64,000 bases of DNA, taken from assembly GCA_943788145.1 (NCBI GenBank), contig CALSPD010000029.1, positions 1 to 64,000 of the forward strand, read 5' to 3'. The DNA comes from an uncultured Flavobacteriales bacterium (lineage in GTDB: Bacteria > Bacteroidota > Bacteroidia > Flavobacteriales_G > Salibacteraceae). Shown in pieces: positions 63,327 to 64,000 of the stretch. Below the pieces are notes generated by a model. That model saw nothing but the letters and a program-made list of their open reading frames with translations. It had not been told where the DNA came from and ran no database searches. The first letter of the stretch is position 1. Every line of letters starts with the position of its first letter. A program made the position numbers and the translations under genes.

Positions 63327-64000
63327 ATGAGTGAAAAAAGTAAAATAGTAGAAGCTGCAGACCGAATTTGGAATTCAATCCACACAAAAGCAACTTGCGA
63401 GCCAATCCGAGATTTGTTGGGTGAAACAGATGTCGAAGCTGCTTATGAAGCTCAACAAATAAACACCATGCGCAAACTTTCAGCTGGTGAAATAATAGTT
63501 GGCTGTAAAATTGGGCTGACTTCTTTTGCCGTGCAAAAGCAATTAGGAGTAGATGAACCGGACTTTGGTATGTTGACCAATGTCATGATGGTGAATGAAA
63601 ATACGCCCATTCCCTGGTCTGAATTAATGCAACCAAAAGCAGAGGCTGAAATTGCATTTATACTTTCAAAAGATATTGACAAACAGTTAAATAGCATTGA
63701 TGAGTTAATTGAATCAATTGCATTCGCCTCACCCGCGATTGAAGTTGTAGGGAGTCGCATAGAAGGCTGGAATATTCGTATCACCGACACCATTGCTGAT
63801 AATGCTTCGGCAAGTCATTTTGTGCTAGGAAAGTCAAAAGTTCTTTTAAGCCAAATGGATTTAGAAGGATGTCAGATGAATATGAAGCGCGCAGGAGAGA
63901 TTGTATCTACAGGAAGTGGCCGGGCCAGCATGGGCAATCCACTTAATGCCGCGCTTTGGCTTGCAAATACTATGATTGACAAAAAGGCTGCCTTAAAGAA
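63327..64000 (+). CDS. 2-keto-4-pentenoate hydratase / 4-oxalocrotonate decarboxylase family, 3' truncated
   Basis: ATG 63327 opens MSEKSKIVEAADRIWNSIHT and the frame stays open to the window edge (224 codons seen of about 260). Family signatures include VGCKIGLTSFAVQKQLGVDEPDFGML, seen in two parts (VGCKIGLTSFAVQKQLG; DEPDFGML). PKAEAEIAFILSKDI has the metal-binding glutamates, and AFASPAIEVVGSRIEGW, TGSGRASMGNPLNAALWLA follow. These enzymes act in meta-cleavage degradation of aromatics. Hydratase and decarboxylase members cannot be separated without the end and partners. A weak promoter-like sequence is near 63315. Confidence 0.88.
   Translation, partial: MSEKSKIVEAADRIWNSIHTKATCEPIRDLLGETDVEAAYEAQQINTMRKLSAGEIIVGCKIGLTSFAVQKQLGVDEPDFGMLTNVMMVNENTPIPWSELMQPKAEAEIAFILSKDIDKQLNSIDELIESIAFASPAIEVVGSRIEGWNIRITDTIADNASASHFVLGKSKVLLSQMDLEGCQMNMKRAGEIVSTGSGRASMGNPLNAALWLANTMIDKKAALK

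Overview
The window reads as a chromosomal segment of a Bacteroidota bacterium, most likely in or near the Flavobacteriales. Several independent signs agree. Secreted proteins end in type IX secretion (T9SS) type A sorting domains. A PorE-like TPR/beta-propeller/CRD/OmpA protein is present. The L33-DUF4295-ftsY-rimO gene order is the one usual in this phylum. Promoter-like TAnnTTTG elements sit close to start codons, and Shine-Dalgarno sequences are largely absent. No phage, integrase, transposase or CRISPR array was found.

Layout. 1-5838: three tandem secreted Omp28/thioredoxin-like paralogues with the same CGWC-containing core but different N-terminal parts, each followed by a terminator. 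5886-13296: hutI, a pair of paralogous envelope proteins, aroC, the PorE-like protein, tRNA-Ser and an isoaspartyl peptidase/asparaginase. 13394-18464: L33, DUF4295 (bL38-like), ftsY, rimO, bshC and a YceI lipoprotein. 18617-26279: guaA, a LysM/periplasmic-binding protein, hemF, aroE, a DUF368 transporter, a rhodanese and a TPR protein. 26480-29788: glmM, a cysteine desulfurase and a metallo-beta-lactamase-fold hydrolase. 29785-39921 (mostly minus strand): a dihydroorotase-like protein without metal ligands, a BatA/VWA protein, a double SiaB-like ATPase-fold protein, small membrane proteins, PIN-PhoH, a glycosyltransferase, an LptF/G permease and a START-like protein. 39922-41937: a duplicated tRNA-associated repeat, tRNA-Met, and an lpd gene broken by many indels. 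42138-45843: DUF4389 and DUF4870 membrane proteins, a SpoU-type methyltransferase and an ABC exporter.

45933-51649 is the most distinctive block: a minus-strand run of a YdeP/FdhF-type molybdoenzyme, a DUF7009-like protein, FdhD, a fusion of a P-loop NTPase with a MobA-like nucleotidyltransferase, and an uncharacterised polytopic membrane protein. A possible 36-residue membrane protein lies in the only gap. I suggest it is a molybdenum-cofactor maturation and supply module built around one oxidoreductase. This is an inference. 51691-64000: a GreA/B-like protein, an FKBP lipoprotein, typA, an incomplete-looking TPR sensor, a nucleoid-associated protein, a cupin, a secreted papain-like peptidase, another T9SS cargo, egtB-egtD for ergothioneine, and a truncated hydratase/decarboxylase gene.

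Sequence quality matters here. Three genes (gene 1, batA, PIN-PhoH) each carry one extra base in a homopolymer. In lpd about eight indels fall within 600 bases while the encoded residues stay family-like. I read these mainly as sequencing or assembly errors rather than true pseudogenes. Functions come from motifs recognised by eye; no database search was run.
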